From positions 2,418,001-2,482,000 of the forward strand of contig NZ_LT594324.1 in assembly GCF_900089605.1 (NCBI RefSeq): a DNA stretch of 64,000 nucleotides. The letters run 5' to 3'. The position numbers and the translations under genes were made by a program. The stretch is from Micromonospora narathiwatensis. Lineage in GTDB: Bacteria; Actinomycetota; Actinomycetes; Mycobacteriales; Micromonosporaceae. Of this stretch, positions 42,857-52,334 are shown piece by piece (positions within the stretch are counted from its first letter, which is position 1; every line of letters starts with the position of its first letter). The notes beneath the pieces are model-generated. The model worked only from the letters and a program-made list of their open reading frames with translations. It was not told where the DNA came from and did no database searches.

Positions 42857-43534
42857 GTGACCGGCGTCCTGGCGGCGCTGCTGCTGTTCACCGCCGCCGG
42901 GTGGAGCCTGCTCGACCAGGTGGCGCCGGATCCGCTGCGACCACCGCCGCTGCGGCCCGGCGCCCCGGACCAGGTCGACTGGCTGCGACTGGGCGGATGG
43001 GCCGCCGTACTCGTGGCCGCGCTGGTCGGGCTCCGGCGGGTGGCCGCCGGGCTCGCCTGGGCCGGCGTGGCGGCCTGGGCGGTCCTGGTCGGGTCGACGG
43101 TCGCCGGCCAGCCGGCGTACGTGATCGACACGCTGCCGCAGTTCGCGCTCGCTGTGGTGGCCGCCGGCGCGCTCACCCTGCCCGCGCCGCCCCGGCGGGC
43201 CCTGCGGGTGCTCGGCCGGCGAGGGCTGGGTGCGTTCAGGCTGGCCGGGGTGCTGGCGGTCGGGGTGCCGGTGGCCAACCGGCTGAGCTATCCGAGAGTC
43301 GACCCGGCCGGCGAGAACCCGTGGTACTCCTTCCACGGACTGAACGCCCCCAGTTTGGCGGTGATCCTGTGCTACCTGGCCGCCCTCGGCGTCGCGACGG
43401 TGGCCGTCCTGTTCGGCCTGGCGGCCCTCGGCCCGATGTTCCTCGCCGGGGTGGTGCTGCTCCGCCGTCGGGAGGAGACACGGCGGCTGGTGGCCCTGGG
43501 CCTGGCCACCGACCGGGAGACCCCCGCCCCCTGA
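42857..43534 (+). CDS. Polytopic membrane protein of unknown function
   Basis: 225 residues from GTG 42857, about six helices (VLAALLLFTAAGWSLLDQV, WAAVLVAALVGL, FALAVVAAGALTLP, SLAVILCYLAALGVATVAVL read in parts). The helix ends are Arg-rich, giving an inside-positive pattern. No family recognised. The start is uncertain, since no ribosome site is evident and no start lies nearer the SPFH stop. Probably co-transcribed with the SPFH gene, possibly forming a membrane complex. Confidence 0.7.
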   Translation: MTGVLAALLLFTAAGWSLLDQVAPDPLRPPPLRPGAPDQVDWLRLGGWAAVLVAALVGLRRVAAGLAWAGVAAWAVLVGSTVAGQPAYVIDTLPQFALAVVAAGALTLPAPPRRALRVLGRRGLGAFRLAGVLAVGVPVANRLSYPRVDPAGENPWYSFHGLNAPSLAVILCYLAALGVATVAVLFGLAALGPMFLAGVVLLRRREETRRLVALGLATDRETPAP

Positions 43535-43551
43535 GCGGTTGCCGCTGGTGC

Positions 43552-44370
43552 TCAGCGGAGCAGGTCGCCGGTGGGCAGGGGCAGCCCCGGCAGTGGCGGG
43601 AGCAGCGACCGGGTGGGTAGGGGCAGGGGCAGCTCGGGCAACGGCAGCAACGGACTCCTGTCCGTACTCGGCGACCCGCCCGGTTCGGCGGTCGCGGTGG
43701 CCGCCTGGGACGGGGTCGGCCCGGGGGCCGACGTTGTGGCGTCCGGCGTTGTGGCGGGCCCGGTCGGCCGTACGGCTGGGGCGAGGGAGGGCGGAACGGT
43801 CGTCGGGGGAACCCCGGTCGGGGCGGTCACCAGCTCCGCCGACAGGGCGTCGAGTTCGGCGCGCAGCCGGTCGACGGTGGGCGGGTCGCTGACGCGGGCC
43901 AGCTCGTCGCGGGCCCGGTCGACGAGCTGCCGGGCGTCGTCGAGCCGCCCGGCGGTCAGCGCGGCCCGGGCCTCGGCGATGGTCCGCTCGACGGCCCGCA
44001 CCTCGGCCTGCTCCGGGTACAGCAGCTTCGTCAGGGACCAGAGCGGGCTGCCCGGCTCGGCGTTGCGACTGCCGATGCCCAGCCCGGAGAGCAGGGCGAG
44101 CAGCGCGACACCGGCGGCGGCGAGGCGAAGCGCCCAGGGCCGGGGCCGGCGGGAGCGGCCCGCCGGGCGCAGCGGGACCGCCGGTACGGGCGCCGGGGGG
44201 TGATCGTCCGGTGCCGGCGGGCGGAGGCTCGCCGGCTCGGGAACGCCGTCGGCGAGGTCGGCTCGCCAGGCGGCGAGCAGCCCGGCCAACTCGTCGCCGG
44301 CCGGCGACGGCTCGCCCCGGCCGAGCGCGTCGAGCAGCATGTCGTCACGGGCGAGGACCTCCAGGTCCAT
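43552..44370 (-). CDS. rsdA: RsdA-like anti-sigma-D factor
   Basis: 272 residues. The N-terminus MDLEVLARDDMLLDALGRGE, then LAGLLAAWRADLADGVP, matches the sigma-D-binding segment of RsdA. A membrane helix (LRLAAAGVALLALLSGLGIG) separates it from a helical region (EVRAVERTIAEARAALTAGR) and a long Thr/Pro/Ala-rich extracytoplasmic tail ending LPLPTGDLLR. ATG 44368-44370, after GAGGAGG, is preferred over the ATG at 44442, which belongs to a dispersed 30-bp repeat. The longer frame is open. It sits directly after the sigma factor gene, as in mycobacteria. Confidence 0.85.
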   Translation of the reverse strand: MDLEVLARDDMLLDALGRGEPSPAGDELAGLLAAWRADLADGVPEPASLRPPAPDDHPPAPVPAVPLRPAGRSRRPRPWALRLAAAGVALLALLSGLGIGSRNAEPGSPLWSLTKLLYPEQAEVRAVERTIAEARAALTAGRLDDARQLVDRARDELARVSDPPTVDRLRAELDALSAELVTAPTGVPPTTVPPSLAPAVRPTGPATTPDATTSAPGPTPSQAATATAEPGGSPSTDRSPLLPLPELPLPLPTRSLLPPLPGLPLPTGDLLR

Positions 44371-44412
44371 CGCCTCCTCGCCGCTGCCCGGCGTGCGCTC
44401 ACTGGCACTGGT

Positions 44413-44442
44413 TTGATGATTCGCTCGCTGGCGCTCGCTCAT
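44413..44442 (-). repeat. 30-bp dispersed repeat, copy 1 (minus orientation)
   Basis: Read on the minus strand, it starts ATGAGCGAGCG and ends GCGAATCATCAA. Only one base (C for T) differs from the copy at 52331-52360. It contains the stop codon of the sigma factor gene and would give the peptide start MSERQRANHQ. Two direct copies of GCGAGCG are inside. Confidence 0.75.
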
Positions 44443-45038
44443 GCCGCCACCTCGTCCAACGCGTCCCCGGCAAGGCTACGAAGCCGGGCCAGGGCACGGG
44501 ACTGGGCCATCCGCACGGCCGCCGCCGACATCCCGACGATCGCCCCCACCTCTTCGGCCGACAGCCCCACCGCGACCCGCAGCAGGACGATCTCCCGCTG
44601 CACGTCGGGCAGCCGGTCCAGCAGCGCCGACAGCCGGCGCGCGAGGTCGGTCGCGACCGCCTGCGCCTCCGGGCCGGGAGCGCCGTCGGGCCTGTCCAGC
44701 GGCGCGTCCACCCGGGTGACGGCGGAGTCGCGGATGGCGGCACGCTGGGCGTCGGCCACCTTGCGCGCGGCGATGCCGTAGACGAACGCGGCGAAGGGAA
44801 CGCCCTGCTCCTGGTACCGGGGCAGCGCCCGCAGGACCGCCAGGCAGACCTCCTGGGCGACGTCGTCGGCCGTCGTGTACGCCCCGCCGACCCGGCCGAG
44901 CCGGCCACGGCAGTACCGGACGAGGCCCGGGCGTACGTCCGCGAGCAGCTCCGCCATCGCGGCCCGGTCACCGTGGACGGCCCGACGGACCAGCTCTGGA
45001 TCGACAGTTCGGATCATGGGGCTGCGAGACACCTTCAT
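44439..45038 (-). CDS. sigD: Sigma-70-family factor of SigD/ShbA type
   Basis: 199 residues. Region 2: PELVRRAVHGDRAAMAELLADV, YTTADDVAQEVCLAVLRALPRYQ (the -10 recognition helix), then LRALPRYQEQGVPFAAFVYGIAARKVADAQRA. Region 4: LLDRLPDVQREIVLLRVAVGLSAEEV and GMSAAAVRMAQSRALARLR. Both fit SigD of mycobacteria and ShbA of Streptomyces, where it drives the principal sigma gene. The RsdA-like gene follows immediately, which supports this. ATG 45038 is taken; an ATG seven codons on is possible. Divergent from the Mce operon, 154 bp away. Confidence 0.88.
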   Translation of the reverse strand: MKVSRSPMIRTVDPELVRRAVHGDRAAMAELLADVRPGLVRYCRGRLGRVGGAYTTADDVAQEVCLAVLRALPRYQEQGVPFAAFVYGIAARKVADAQRAAIRDSAVTRVDAPLDRPDGAPGPEAQAVATDLARRLSALLDRLPDVQREIVLLRVAVGLSAEEVGAIVGMSAAAVRMAQSRALARLRSLAGDALDEVAA

Positions 45039-45192
45039 TACCGACGACTGACCGCACCGTACTGAAGCCGGCCGGTTTCCGCACCTTTCACGCTCGGTAG
45101 CGCGGCGACGCCGAAAAGAATTCGAAACAGACCTGTTGCGATCCGGGCGCTCCCGACGATGTCTCAGTCAGGACAGGTGACGGGAGGGTTCG

Positions 45193-46209
45193 ATGGGCGT
45201 CGAGGTGGCCGTACGAGGGCTGACGAAGTCCTTCGGTGGCCAGCCCGTCTGGTCGGACGTCACCCTGACCCTGCCGGCGGGCGAGATATCCGTCCTGCTC
45301 GGACCGTCCGGAACGGGCAAGTCGGTGTTCCTCAAGACCCTGGTCGGCCTGCTGCGCCCCGATCGGGGCGACGTCTGGATCGAGGGACAGAACCTGCCCC
45401 GGCTCTCCGAGCGGGCGCTGTACGAGGTGCGCAAGCTCTTCGGCGTGCTGTTCCAGGACGGTGCCCTGTTCGGCTCCATGAACATCTACGACAACGTGGC
45501 GTTCCCGCTGCGCGAGCACACCCGCAAGACCGAGTCGCAGATCCGCGCGGTGGTGAACGAGAAGCTCGACATGGTGGGCCTGACCGGCGCCGAGCGGAAG
45601 CTGCCCGGCGAGATCTCCGGCGGCATGCGCAAACGGGCCGGCCTGGCCCGGGCGCTGGTGCTCGACCCGCAGATCATCCTCTTCGACGAGCCGGACTCCG
45701 GGCTGGACCCGGTCCGCACCGCCTACCTCAACCAGCTCATCATCGACCTCAACCAGCGCACCGAGGCGACCTTCCTGATCGTCACCCACGACATCAACAC
45801 CGCCCGGACCGTCCCGGACAACATCGGCCTGATCTACCACGGCCACCTGGCCATGTTCGGCCCCCGGGAGATGCTGCTGTCCAGCACCGAGCCGGTGGTG
45901 CGGCAGTTCCTCAACGCCCAACGGATCGGGCCGATCGGCATGGCCGAGGAGAAGGACGCCGAGGAACTCGAGGCCGAGGCGCAGGCCGGGGTGGAACTGC
46001 CGCCGCTGCCGCCCATCCCGCTGCAACTGCCCCCGTCCGACGGGCTGCCCCGCCGGGCCGAGCGGCCACCCGGACAGTGGTGCCGCGAGCACGACGTCAC
46101 CCCGCCACCCGGCTCCTTCGAGGGCCGCCGGGACGCGGAACGCCCCACCATCGACCTTGGCCCGCACCTCGTCGCCGACGGGCGTCACCAGCGGGAGGTG
46201 ACCGGGTGA
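45193..46209 (+). CDS. mkl: Mce transporter ATPase (Mkl/MlaF type)
   Basis: 338 residues. Walker A GPSGTGKSVF, Q-loop FQDGALFGSMNI, signature ISGGMRKRAGLARAL and Walker B IILFDEPDSGLDP, all characteristic of MlaF/Mkl: the SGGM.KR signature distinguishes this subfamily. The C-terminal 90 residues are Pro/Glu-rich and divergent. It supplies ATP hydrolysis to the YrbE permease pair downstream. ATG follows GGGAGG. Its stop overlaps the YrbE start by four bases (GTGA). In mycobacteria this ATPase is encoded away from most mce operons, here it leads the operon. Confidence 0.95.
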   Translation: MGVEVAVRGLTKSFGGQPVWSDVTLTLPAGEISVLLGPSGTGKSVFLKTLVGLLRPDRGDVWIEGQNLPRLSERALYEVRKLFGVLFQDGALFGSMNIYDNVAFPLREHTRKTESQIRAVVNEKLDMVGLTGAERKLPGEISGGMRKRAGLARALVLDPQIILFDEPDSGLDPVRTAYLNQLIIDLNQRTEATFLIVTHDINTARTVPDNIGLIYHGHLAMFGPREMLLSSTEPVVRQFLNAQRIGPIGMAEEKDAEELEAEAQAGVELPPLPPIPLQLPPSDGLPRRAERPPGQWCREHDVTPPPGSFEGRRDAERPTIDLGPHLVADGRHQREVTG

Positions 46210-46976
46210 GCGGCCCCGCGACCGTCGTACGCGGCTCCGGCGAGTTCTTCGCGTTCTGCCTGGACACGCTGCGCGGTCTGGGCCGGCGGCCGGTGCAGCT
46301 CCGCGAGTTCGTCCAGCAGGCCTGGTTCATCAGCTCGGTGTCGATCCTGCCCGCCGCCCTCGTGTCGATCCCGTTCGGCGCGGTCATCGCCCTGCAACTC
46401 GGCTCGCTGGTCCGCCAACTCGGCGCGCAGTCGTTCACCGGCGCCGCGTCGGTGCTCGCCGTGGTCCGCGAGGCCGGCCCGATCGTCACCGCCCTGATCA
46501 TCGCCGGCGCCGGCGGCTCGGCGATCTGCGCGGATCTGGGCGCCCGGAAGATCCGCGAGGAACTGGACGCCATGCAGGTCCTCGGCATCGACCCGATCCA
46601 CCGCCTGGTGGTGCCCCGGGTGCTCGCCTCGATGCTGGTCGCCGTCCTGCTCAACGGGCTGGTCAGCGTCGTCGGCGTGACCGGCGGGTACGCCTTCAAC
46701 GTCGTCCTGCAGGGCGGCACGCCGGGCGCGTACGTGGCCAGTTTCCAGGCTCTCGGGCAGCTACCCGACCTGCTCGTCGGCGAGGTCAAGGCGCTGCTGT
46801 TCGGGGCGACCGCCGCGCTGGTCGCCTGCTACAAGGGCATGACCGCCAGGGGCGGGCCGAAAGGTGTCGGCGACGCGGTCAACCAGAGCGTCGTCATCAC
46901 CTTCATGCTGCTGTTCGCGCTGAACTTCGTCGTCACGGCCGGGTACTTCCAGGTCGTACCGCAGAAGGGAAGCTGA
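46206..46976 (+). CDS. yrbEA: YrbE/MlaE-type permease A of the Mce system
   Basis: 256 residues, about five membrane helices. The MlaE-family features are present: FVQQAWFISSVSILPAALVSIPFGAVIALQL, REAGPIVTALIIAGAGGSAICADLGARKIREELDAM (read in parts) and the MQVLGIDPIHRLVVPRVLA segment. It pairs with the next permease to form the membrane channel that moves lipid. GTG start at 46206 overlaps the ATPase stop. One base separates its stop from the next start. Confidence 0.95.
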   Translation: MSGPATVVRGSGEFFAFCLDTLRGLGRRPVQLREFVQQAWFISSVSILPAALVSIPFGAVIALQLGSLVRQLGAQSFTGAASVLAVVREAGPIVTALIIAGAGGSAICADLGARKIREELDAMQVLGIDPIHRLVVPRVLASMLVAVLLNGLVSVVGVTGGYAFNVVLQGGTPGAYVASFQALGQLPDLLVGEVKALLFGATAALVACYKGMTARGGPKGVGDAVNQSVVITFMLLFALNFVVTAGYFQVVPQKGS

Positions 46977-46977
46977 C

Positions 46978-47781
46978 ATGGCACCCCTGCGCCTCCTCGA
47001 CGACCTCGGCGGCCAACTCGCCTTCCACCTGCGCGCCCTCGCCTGGACGCCGCGTGCCCTGCGCCGCTACCAGCGCGAGGTGATCCGGCTGCTGGCCGAG
47101 GTCAGCTTCGGCACCGGCGCGCTCGCGGTGCTCGGCGGCACCGTCGGCGTCATCTGCTTCCTCACCTTCTTCACCGGCACCGAGGTCGGCCTCCAGGGAT
47201 ACCAGGCGCTCGACCAGATCGGCAGCAGCGCCTTCACCGGCTTCGTCTCGGCCTACTTCAACACCCGGGAGATCTCGCCGCTCGTCGCCGCGCTGGCGCT
47301 GTCCGCCACCGTGGGCTGCGGGTTCACCGCCCAGCTCGGTGCGATGCGGATCTCCGAGGAGGTCGACGCGCTGGAGGTGATGGGCGTGCCGTCGCTGCCG
47401 TTCCTGGTCACCACCCGGATGATCGCCGGGTTCGTCGCGGTCGTCCCGCTGTACGTGATCGGGCTGCTCTCCAGCTACCTGGCCACCCGGGCCATCGCCG
47501 TCGGCTACTTCGGACAGTCCGCCGGCACCTACGACTACTACTTCCACCTCTTCCTGCCGCCCGGGGACGTGCTCTGGTCCTTCGGCAAGGTGCTGGTGTT
47601 CAGCGTGATCGTGGTGCTGGTGCACTGCTGGTACGGCTACACCGCCCAGGGCGGGCCGGCCGGCGTCGGCGTCGCCGTCGGGCGGGCCGTGCGGACCGCC
47701 ATCGTCGCGGTCAACGTCGTCGACTTCTTCCTGTCCCTGGCCATCTGGGGCGCCACCACCACGGTCCGGATCGCGGGGTGA
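46978..47781 (+). CDS. yrbEB: YrbE/MlaE-type permease B of the Mce system
   Basis: 267 residues, about five helices: LAVLGGTVGVICFLTFFTG, AALALSATVGCGFTAQLG, MIAGFVAVVPLYVIGLLSSY. The EEVDALEVMGVPSLPFLVTTRMIA segment matches permease B. Starts two bases after permease A; its stop overlaps the MceA-type GTG by four bases. Forms a heterodimer with permease A. Confidence 0.95.
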   Translation: MAPLRLLDDLGGQLAFHLRALAWTPRALRRYQREVIRLLAEVSFGTGALAVLGGTVGVICFLTFFTGTEVGLQGYQALDQIGSSAFTGFVSAYFNTREISPLVAALALSATVGCGFTAQLGAMRISEEVDALEVMGVPSLPFLVTTRMIAGFVAVVPLYVIGLLSSYLATRAIAVGYFGQSAGTYDYYFHLFLPPGDVLWSFGKVLVFSVIVVLVHCWYGYTAQGGPAGVGVAVGRAVRTAIVAVNVVDFFLSLAIWGATTTVRIAG

Positions 47782-49076
47782 CCATGAGACATCGCATCCT
47801 CGGCATCGTCTTCATCGCCGTGCTCACCGCGGCGTTGACCGCCTCCGTCCTGCAGTACCGCAAGGCGTTCACCCCCGTCGACCGGGTCACCCTGCGCGCG
47901 GACCGCGCCGGCCTGCAACTCCTGGAAGGCGCCGACGTCAAGGTACGCGGCGTCGTGGTCGGCGACGTCCGATCGGTGCGCAGCGACGGCGGCGGGGCCG
48001 TCATCGGGCTCGCGCTCGACCCGGCCACCACCGACCGGATCCCCGCCGACGTGACCGCCCGGCTGCTGCCCAAGACCCTCTTCGGCGAGCGGTACGTGGA
48101 ACTCGTCCCACCGGCGGCCAGCACCGCCGGGCCGATCCGCGACGGCGCGGTCATCGACCAGGACCGCAGCCGCACCGCCGTCGAGCTGGAACGGGTGCTC
48201 GACCAGGCGCTGCCGCTGCTGCAGTCGATCCGACCCGACCAGCTCGCCACCACCCTCGGCGCGCTCGCCACCGCGCTGGAGGGACGCGGCGACCAGCTCG
48301 GCGCGAACCTGACCCGGCTCGACGCGTACCTGCGGCAGCTCAACCCCCAACTGCCGACCCTCGCCGAGGACGTCCGCCGGCTCGCCGCCGTGCTGGACAG
48401 CTACGACGCCGCGCTGCCCGACCTGTTGGCGCTGCTACGCGACGTCACCGTCACCGCCGACACGGTCAGCGACCAGCGCACCCAGCTCGCCGCGTTCCTC
48501 GCCGACACCACCGACACCGCCGACACCACCCGCGCGTTCCTCGACCGGCACGGCGACCAGCTCGTCCGCCTCGGCCAGGTCAGCCGCCCGGTGCTGGAGC
48601 TGCTCGCCACCTACGCCCCCGAGTACCCGTGCCTGGTCAGCGGGCTGGTCGCCCTGCAACCCCGGGTCGAGGAGGCGTTCGCCGGCGGCCGGATGCACAT
48701 CACCCTCGAGGTCACCCGCGACGGCGGCCCGTACGAGCGGGGCCGCGACGAGCCGGCCTACGCCGCCCACAACGGACCGAACTGCCGGCACCTGCCGAAC
48801 CCGCCGGCACCCGCCCCCGAGGTGCCGGTCGCCGACGGCTACGACCACGGCGGCACCCGCACCCGCCCGCTGCTGCCGGTCGGGCTGCCCGCCGCGTCCG
48901 GTGCCGCCGCCCCGGCCGCCGCCCCGGCGATGGGCCAGGCGGGCACCACCGAGGAACGGGCCCTGGTCAAACCCCTCGTCGGCGGGCTCACCGGCACACC
49001 CCCGGCCGAGGTGCCGGACATCGCGGTGCTGCTGTGGGGACCGCTGCTGCGCGGCGCGGTGGTGAACGCCCGATGA
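47778..49076 (+). CDS. mceA: Mce-family lipid-transfer protein, first (MceA position)
   Basis: 432 residues. One N-terminal helix (RILGIVFIAVLTAALTASVLQY), an Mce domain at about 40-115 (RVTLRADRAGLQLLEGADVKVRGVVVGDV, LLPKTLFGERYVELVPPAA) and a long helical region of coiled-coil type (LTRLDAYLRQLNPQLPTLAEDV). The C-terminus is Ala/Pro/Thr-rich. The start GTG overlaps the preceding stop; an ATG two codons later (47784) is equally likely. Mce proteins assemble as hexamers that bridge membranes and carry lipids or sterols. Confidence 0.92.
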   Translation: MTMRHRILGIVFIAVLTAALTASVLQYRKAFTPVDRVTLRADRAGLQLLEGADVKVRGVVVGDVRSVRSDGGGAVIGLALDPATTDRIPADVTARLLPKTLFGERYVELVPPAASTAGPIRDGAVIDQDRSRTAVELERVLDQALPLLQSIRPDQLATTLGALATALEGRGDQLGANLTRLDAYLRQLNPQLPTLAEDVRRLAAVLDSYDAALPDLLALLRDVTVTADTVSDQRTQLAAFLADTTDTADTTRAFLDRHGDQLVRLGQVSRPVLELLATYAPEYPCLVSGLVALQPRVEEAFAGGRMHITLEVTRDGGPYERGRDEPAYAAHNGPNCRHLPNPPAPAPEVPVADGYDHGGTRTRPLLPVGLPAASGAAAPAAAPAMGQAGTTEERALVKPLVGGLTGTPPAEVPDIAVLLWGPLLRGAVVNAR

Positions 49077-50104
49077 GCAGGACGACGCCCGCGCTGGTCA
49101 AGCTGCTGCTCTTCGCCGCGGTCACGCTGCTGGCCACCGCGCTGCTGGCGCAGACCCTCGGCGCGTTCCCGCCCGACGGGGTCACCTACCGGGCCCGGTT
49201 CACCGACGTCACCGGGCTGCTCCCCGGCGACGACGTGCGCATCGCCGGGGTACGCGTCGGCCGGGTCAGCGACATCGCCGTGGTCGACGACAACGTCGCC
49301 GAGGTGGCCTTCACCGTCGACCGCGACGTGCCGGTGGCCACCAGCGTCCGCGTCGCCGTCCGCTACCGCAATCTCGTCGGCCAGCGCTACCTGGCGTTGA
49401 GCGAGGGACCCGGGGACGGCCGCCCGCTGCGGGCCGACGGGCTGATCCCGCTCACCCAGACCAGGCCGGCGCTGGACCTGACCGTGCTGTTCAACGGCTT
49501 CCGGCCGCTGTTCACCGCGCTCAACCCCGACGACGTCAACAAGCTGGCGTACGAGATCATCCAGGTTCTTCAGGGTGAGGGCGGCACGGTCGCCGGCCTG
49601 CTGCGCCGTACCGCCTCGCTGACCAACACCCTCGCCGACCGCGACGCCGTGATCGGCCGGGTCGTCACCAACCTCAACGCCGTCCTGTCCACCCTGGCCG
49701 ACCACGACCGCGAGCTGGACCAGAGCGTCAGCCAGCTCCAGCAGTTCGTCTCCGGGCTGACCGCCGACCGTGCCGCCATCGGCGAGGCGCTGGTCAACCT
49801 CGCCGACCTGACCGACACCACCGCCGGGCTGCTGCGCCAGACCCGACCGCCGCTGGCCGCCGACGTACGCGCCCTCGACGACCTCGCCGGCACCCTCGAC
49901 CGCAACTCCGCCGTCATCGACGCCACCCTCGGCCGGCTGCCGCAGCGCTACGAGGCACTGACCCGGGTCGCCTCGTACGGCTCCTGGTTCAACTTCTACC
50001 TCTGCGACTTCGACGGCCGGGTGGCCGTCGCCGGGCACGCGCCGCTGACCACGCCGGGCGTCAGCGCCACCGCCGCCCGCTGCGCCACCGGAGGCAGCCA
50101 GTGA
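49073..50104 (+). CDS. mceB: Mce-family protein, second (MceB position)
   Basis: 343 residues. N-terminal helix (LVKLLLFAAVTLLATALLAQ) followed by the Mce domain (VTYRARFTDVTGLLPGDDVRIAGVRVGRV, VAVRYRNLVGQRYLAL) and helices (LADHDRELDQSVSQLQQF). The C-terminal piece carries Cys in YLCDFDG and ARCATGG, a common pattern in MceB. ATGA overlap with the preceding stop and GTGA overlap with the next. Confidence 0.92.
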   Translation: MSRTTPALVKLLLFAAVTLLATALLAQTLGAFPPDGVTYRARFTDVTGLLPGDDVRIAGVRVGRVSDIAVVDDNVAEVAFTVDRDVPVATSVRVAVRYRNLVGQRYLALSEGPGDGRPLRADGLIPLTQTRPALDLTVLFNGFRPLFTALNPDDVNKLAYEIIQVLQGEGGTVAGLLRRTASLTNTLADRDAVIGRVVTNLNAVLSTLADHDRELDQSVSQLQQFVSGLTADRAAIGEALVNLADLTDTTAGLLRQTRPPLAADVRALDDLAGTLDRNSAVIDATLGRLPQRYEALTRVASYGSWFNFYLCDFDGRVAVAGHAPLTTPGVSATAARCATGGSQ

Positions 50105-51084
50105 AACCCTTCCGCGAACGCAACCCGGTCGTCGTCGGCGCGGTCGGGCTGACCGTGATCGTCGCCGCCCTGCTCGGAGCCTTCCAACTCGACCGGCTCG
50201 CCGCGCTCACCGGCCGCGCCTACCAGGCGGCGTTCCACGACGCCAGCGGCATCGCCACCGGCAACGAGGTCCGGGTCGCCGGGGTACGCGTCGGCGTGGT
50301 CACCGCCGTGGAACTCGCCCGTGACCCCCAGCCGTACGTGCGGGTCCGCTTCCGGGTCGACGACGACGGCGTACGCCTCGGCCGGGACACCGGCGCCACC
50401 ATCCGGATCAAGACCGTGCTCGGCCAGAAGTACCTCGCCCTCGCCCCGGCCGGCCCCGGCCGGCTGCCCGAACACGGGCAGATCCCGCTCGACCGGACCG
50501 CCGCCCCGTTCGACGTGGTGCAGGCCGTGACCGGGCTCGCCGACACCCTCGACCGGGTCGACACCGACCAGCTCGCGCAGGCGTTCACCACCCTGTCGGA
50601 GACCTTCGCCGACACCCCGGCCAGCGTCAACGCCTCGCTGACCGGCCTGTCCCGGCTGTCCCGCACCGTCGCCGACCGCGACGCCGAACTGCGTACGCTG
50701 CTGGCCCGCGCCCGGGACGTCACCGGCGTGCTCGCCCAGCGCGACGAGGAGTTCCGCAAGCTGGTCACCGACGGGGAGAAGCTGCTCGCCGAGGTCAGCC
50801 GCCGCCGGGACGCGATCCACCAGCTCCTCGTCGGCACCGACCAGCTCGCCACCCAGCTGTCCGGCCTGGTCGCCGACAACCGCGCCCAGCTCGAACCGGC
50901 CCTACGCAAGCTGCGCGACGTGGTCGCCGTCCTGCAACGTAACCGCGACGACCTGGAGCAGACCGTCAAGCGGATGGGACCCTTCGTCACCGCGTTCGCC
51001 AACGTGGTCGGCAACGGCCGCTGGTTCGACTCGTACGTCGACGGTCTGCTCCAGCCGTACCTGCCCGCGACGGGAGGACGCTGA
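50101..51084 (+). CDS. mceC: Mce-family protein, third (MceC position)
   Basis: 327 residues. Helix VVGAVGLTVIVAALLGAFQL, Mce domain (YQAAFHDASGIATGNEVRVAGVRVGVV, IKTVLGQKYLAL) and long helices (LRTLLARARDVTGVLAQRDE). GTG overlaps the MceB stop (GTGA) and its own stop overlaps the MceD ATG by one base (TGATG). Confidence 0.92.
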   Translation: MKPFRERNPVVVGAVGLTVIVAALLGAFQLDRLAALTGRAYQAAFHDASGIATGNEVRVAGVRVGVVTAVELARDPQPYVRVRFRVDDDGVRLGRDTGATIRIKTVLGQKYLALAPAGPGRLPEHGQIPLDRTAAPFDVVQAVTGLADTLDRVDTDQLAQAFTTLSETFADTPASVNASLTGLSRLSRTVADRDAELRTLLARARDVTGVLAQRDEEFRKLVTDGEKLLAEVSRRRDAIHQLLVGTDQLATQLSGLVADNRAQLEPALRKLRDVVAVLQRNRDDLEQTVKRMGPFVTAFANVVGNGRWFDSYVDGLLQPYLPATGGR

Positions 51085-52334
51085 TGCCCGGTCCGGTCCA
51101 GCGCTGGCGGCGTCCGCTCGCCGCGGCCACCGTCCTGCTCACCGCCGTCGCCGTCGGCGTGGTCGTCTGGCGGCACGAGACACCCCAGCGGCGGGTGGTC
51201 GCGTACTTCACCCGCGCGGTCGGGGTCTACCCGGGTTCCGACGTGCGGGTGCTCGGCGTGCGCGTCGGCGAGGTCGAGAAGGTCGTCCCGCAGGGGCGTA
51301 CCGTCCGCGTCGAGCTGCGCTACGACCCGACGCTGCGGATCCCCGCCGACGCCCAGGCGCTGATCGTCCCGCCCAGCGTGGTCAGCGACCGGTACGTCCA
51401 GCTCACCCCGGCGTTCACCGGCGGATCCGCGCTCGACGACGGCGCGGAGATCCCGGTCGGGCGGACCGCCGCGCCGATGGAGATCGACGACATCTACCAG
51501 GCGCTCGACGAGTTCAACCGGGCACTGGGCCCGCAGGGCGCCAACGCCGACGGCGCCCTCGCCGACCTGGTCGCCACCGGCCGGGCCAACCTCGACGGCA
51601 ACGGCGCCACCCTGCACGACGCCCTCGACGGACTGTCCCGCGCGCTGACCGCCCTCTCCGACGGGCGCGGCGACCTGTTCGCCACGGTGGCCAACCTGCA
51701 ACGCCTGACCACCGCGCTGGCCGAGAGCGATCAGCAGGTACGCCGGTTCAACCAGCAGCTCGCCGACGTCGCCGAGCAGCTCGCGGGGGAGAAGGAGGAA
51801 CTGGCCGCCGCCCTGCGCAACCTCGCCACCGCGCTGGCCGACGTCACCGACTTCGTCCGGCGCAACCGGTCCGCGCTCAGCACCAACGTCACCGCGCTGG
51901 CCGACGTCACCGGCGTCCTGGTCCGCCAGCAGCAGGCCGTCATCCAGATCCTCGACGTCGCCCCGCTGGCGGTGAGCAACCTCAATCTCGCGTACAACCC
52001 GCGCTCGGGGACCCTCGACACCCGCGACAACCCGCTCGGGCCGTACGATCCGGCCAGCTTCGTGTGCTCTCTGATCGTGGATCAGTTGCCTCTCGGCGAG
52101 GTGCCGGCGAAGTGCAGCGCCCTCGCGCAGACCCTGCAAGCCCGCAAACTGCCCCTGACCGACCAGCTGCGCAAGCTGCTCAAGCTGCCGCCCGGCGCCC
52201 CGGCGGCCGGCGGGTCCCCACCGGGCTCCATCAGCTCCCCCGGTGCGCCGATCCCCGCCGAGGCGCCGGGCGGCCTCCCGCCCACCACGACGAGCGACCC
52301 CACCCTCGGGGGCATCCTGCGGGGGCGGGCATGA
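51084..52334 (+). CDS. mceD: Mce-family protein, fourth (MceD position)
   Basis: 416 residues. N-terminal helix (LAAATVLLTAVAVGVVVWR), Mce domain (RVVAYFTRAVGVYPGSDVRVLGVRVGEV, LIVPPSVVSDRYVQLTP) and a helical coil (LADVAEQLAGEKEELAAALRNL). The C-terminus is Pro/Gly-rich. Its stop TGA is formed by the 30-bp dispersed repeat at 52331. Starts one base into the MceC stop. Confidence 0.92.
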   Translation: MPGPVQRWRRPLAAATVLLTAVAVGVVVWRHETPQRRVVAYFTRAVGVYPGSDVRVLGVRVGEVEKVVPQGRTVRVELRYDPTLRIPADAQALIVPPSVVSDRYVQLTPAFTGGSALDDGAEIPVGRTAAPMEIDDIYQALDEFNRALGPQGANADGALADLVATGRANLDGNGATLHDALDGLSRALTALSDGRGDLFATVANLQRLTTALAESDQQVRRFNQQLADVAEQLAGEKEELAAALRNLATALADVTDFVRRNRSALSTNVTALADVTGVLVRQQQAVIQILDVAPLAVSNLNLAYNPRSGTLDTRDNPLGPYDPASFVCSLIVDQLPLGEVPAKCSALAQTLQARKLPLTDQLRKLLKLPPGAPAAGGSPPGSISSPGAPIPAEAPGGLPPTTTSDPTLGGILRGRA